From an uncultured Ezakiella sp. (GTDB taxonomy: Bacteria > Bacillota > Clostridia > Tissierellales > Peptoniphilaceae): a DNA stretch of 6,077 nt. This document shows, in pieces, positions 5,611 through 6,077 of the stretch. A program made the translations under genes and the position numbers. The stretch is taken from assembly GCA_947293975.1 (NCBI GenBank), contig CAMYPV010000067.1:1-6077 (forward strand), given 5' to 3'. Positions within the stretch are counted from its first letter, which is position 1. Every line of letters begins with the position of its first letter. The notes under the pieces are model-generated. The model was not told the origin of the DNA, searched no databases, and saw nothing but the letters and a program-made list of their open reading frames with translations.

Positions 5611-6077
5611 AATAAAATCTTTCTTTTAACATATTTAAAAATTCAACACTCAAAAACTTTTTAATTTTCTCGAATGTATCCTCGTTTCTAATAGCTCTGT
5701 CCGAGCTGTACTCAACCATCGCCATCGAACACCATGTCACACCGCGAAGAGTGTTAAACATCATGAACTGCTTTAAAAGCTCTCTGTCGACTGGTCTGTA
5801 TTTTTCGTATTCAGTCAAAAACCCCTCAATCTCAGAGTCTGACAAAATCTTGTCCGTTTTCCAATTTGTAGTTGTAGGCACCATAAAATGTGCAAGATCC
5901 TGCTCACAGTCGCCAATTATCGGCTTCTCCCAATCAATCACATAGGACTTTTCACCAATGATGAAATTTCTGTTGTTAAGCTCAGTGTTAATAATGCTTG
6001 CACGCTTCATCGGCGCATCAAGATCATAACCTCCGGCAATTTCCATCAGCTCGTCGATAATCGACTCAGTCTTAAGA
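5609..6077 (-). CDS. APH/choline-kinase-like phosphotransferase, C-terminal part (5' end outside window)
   Basis: This looks like the C-terminal lobe of a small-molecule kinase of the aminoglycoside phosphotransferase/choline kinase fold. The frame stays open to the window edge (codons reading LKTESIIDEL precede the internal Met at 6046), so that Met is not the true start and the N-lobe with the ATP-binding lysine lies outside. The catalytic-loop region (about 5966-5989) reads NTELNNRN where the fold normally has HxDxxxxN, so the His is Asn and the catalytic Asp is Glu. The metal-binding motif follows as YVIDWEKP (Asp at about 5933-5935), and then QDLAHF, the usual structural Asp region. It ends in TAG at 5609-5611, 9 nt before the TVP38-type gene, and sits at the head of the visible operon. 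The substrate cannot be told; a sugar or lipid headgroup would suit the neighbours. It could be a weak or inactive kinase given the altered loop. Confidence 0.72.
   Translation of the reverse strand, partial: LKTESIIDELMEIAGGYDLDAPMKRASIINTELNNRNFIIGEKSYVIDWEKPIIGDCEQDLAHFMVPTTTNWKTDKILSDSEIEGFLTEYEKYRPVDRELLKQFMMFNTLRGVTWCSMAMVEYSSDRAIRNEDTFEKIKKFLSVEFLNMLKERFY

Overview
The window is one tightly packed operon read entirely from the minus strand, so transcription runs from base 6077 towards base 1. The A/T-leaning sequence, strong AGGAGG-type ribosome sites, overlapping genes and Fe-S/thiol redox proteins suggest an anaerobic low-GC Firmicute of the Clostridia type. This is inferred from style, because no taxonomic marker gene is present. 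The organism should also carry the selenocysteine machinery (selA, selB, selC, selD), because the last gene appears to encode a selenoprotein.

In transcription order the genes are: (1) the C-terminal part of an APH/choline-kinase-like phosphotransferase cut by the window edge (5609-6077); (2) and (3) two TVP38/TMEM64 (DedA/VTT superfamily) membrane proteins (4895-5599 and 4237-4932); (4) a family-2 glycosyltransferase of the rSAM/selenodomain-associated transferase 2 type (3600-4283); (5) an HdrD-like protein with two 4Fe-4S motifs and two CCG domains (2654-3613); (6) a C_GCAxxG_C_C family protein (2236-2664); (7) a nucleoside hydrolase (1427-2239); (8) an AhpD-like CxxC protein of the arsenosugar-associated type (1014-1349); and (9) the radical SAM enzyme ArsS (52-1014). 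Most neighbours overlap or touch. The only clear gap is 77 nt before the AhpD-like gene, and it holds a long imperfect hairpin. The operon ends in a strong hairpin terminator at 8-35.

The main discovery is at the end of arsS. A conventional reading stops at a TGA at 70-72, directly after C-terminal residues CYGCTAGAGSS. Continuing in frame gives U-G-G-A-L-D and then TAG at 52-54, which restores the SS-(C/U)-GG ending expected of the family. A 6-bp hairpin with a GUU loop follows, with the loop G 21 nt after the UGA. This matches the spacing and loop rule for a bacterial SECIS element. ArsS here is therefore most likely a 320-residue selenoprotein with Sec at 315.

Functionally, ArsS-family enzymes transfer a 5'-deoxyadenosyl group from SAM to methylated arsenic. 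A nucleoside hydrolase could then remove adenine, and the glycosyltransferase, kinase-like protein and TVP38 membrane proteins could elaborate, anchor or move a sugar or lipid product. The CCG, C_GCAxxG and AhpD-like proteins look like a thiol/Fe-S redox group serving the pathway. The arsenite methyltransferase ArsM is not in the window, so the arsenic substrate is inferred from family knowledge. No tRNA, rRNA, CRISPR, insertion sequence or plus-strand gene is supported.
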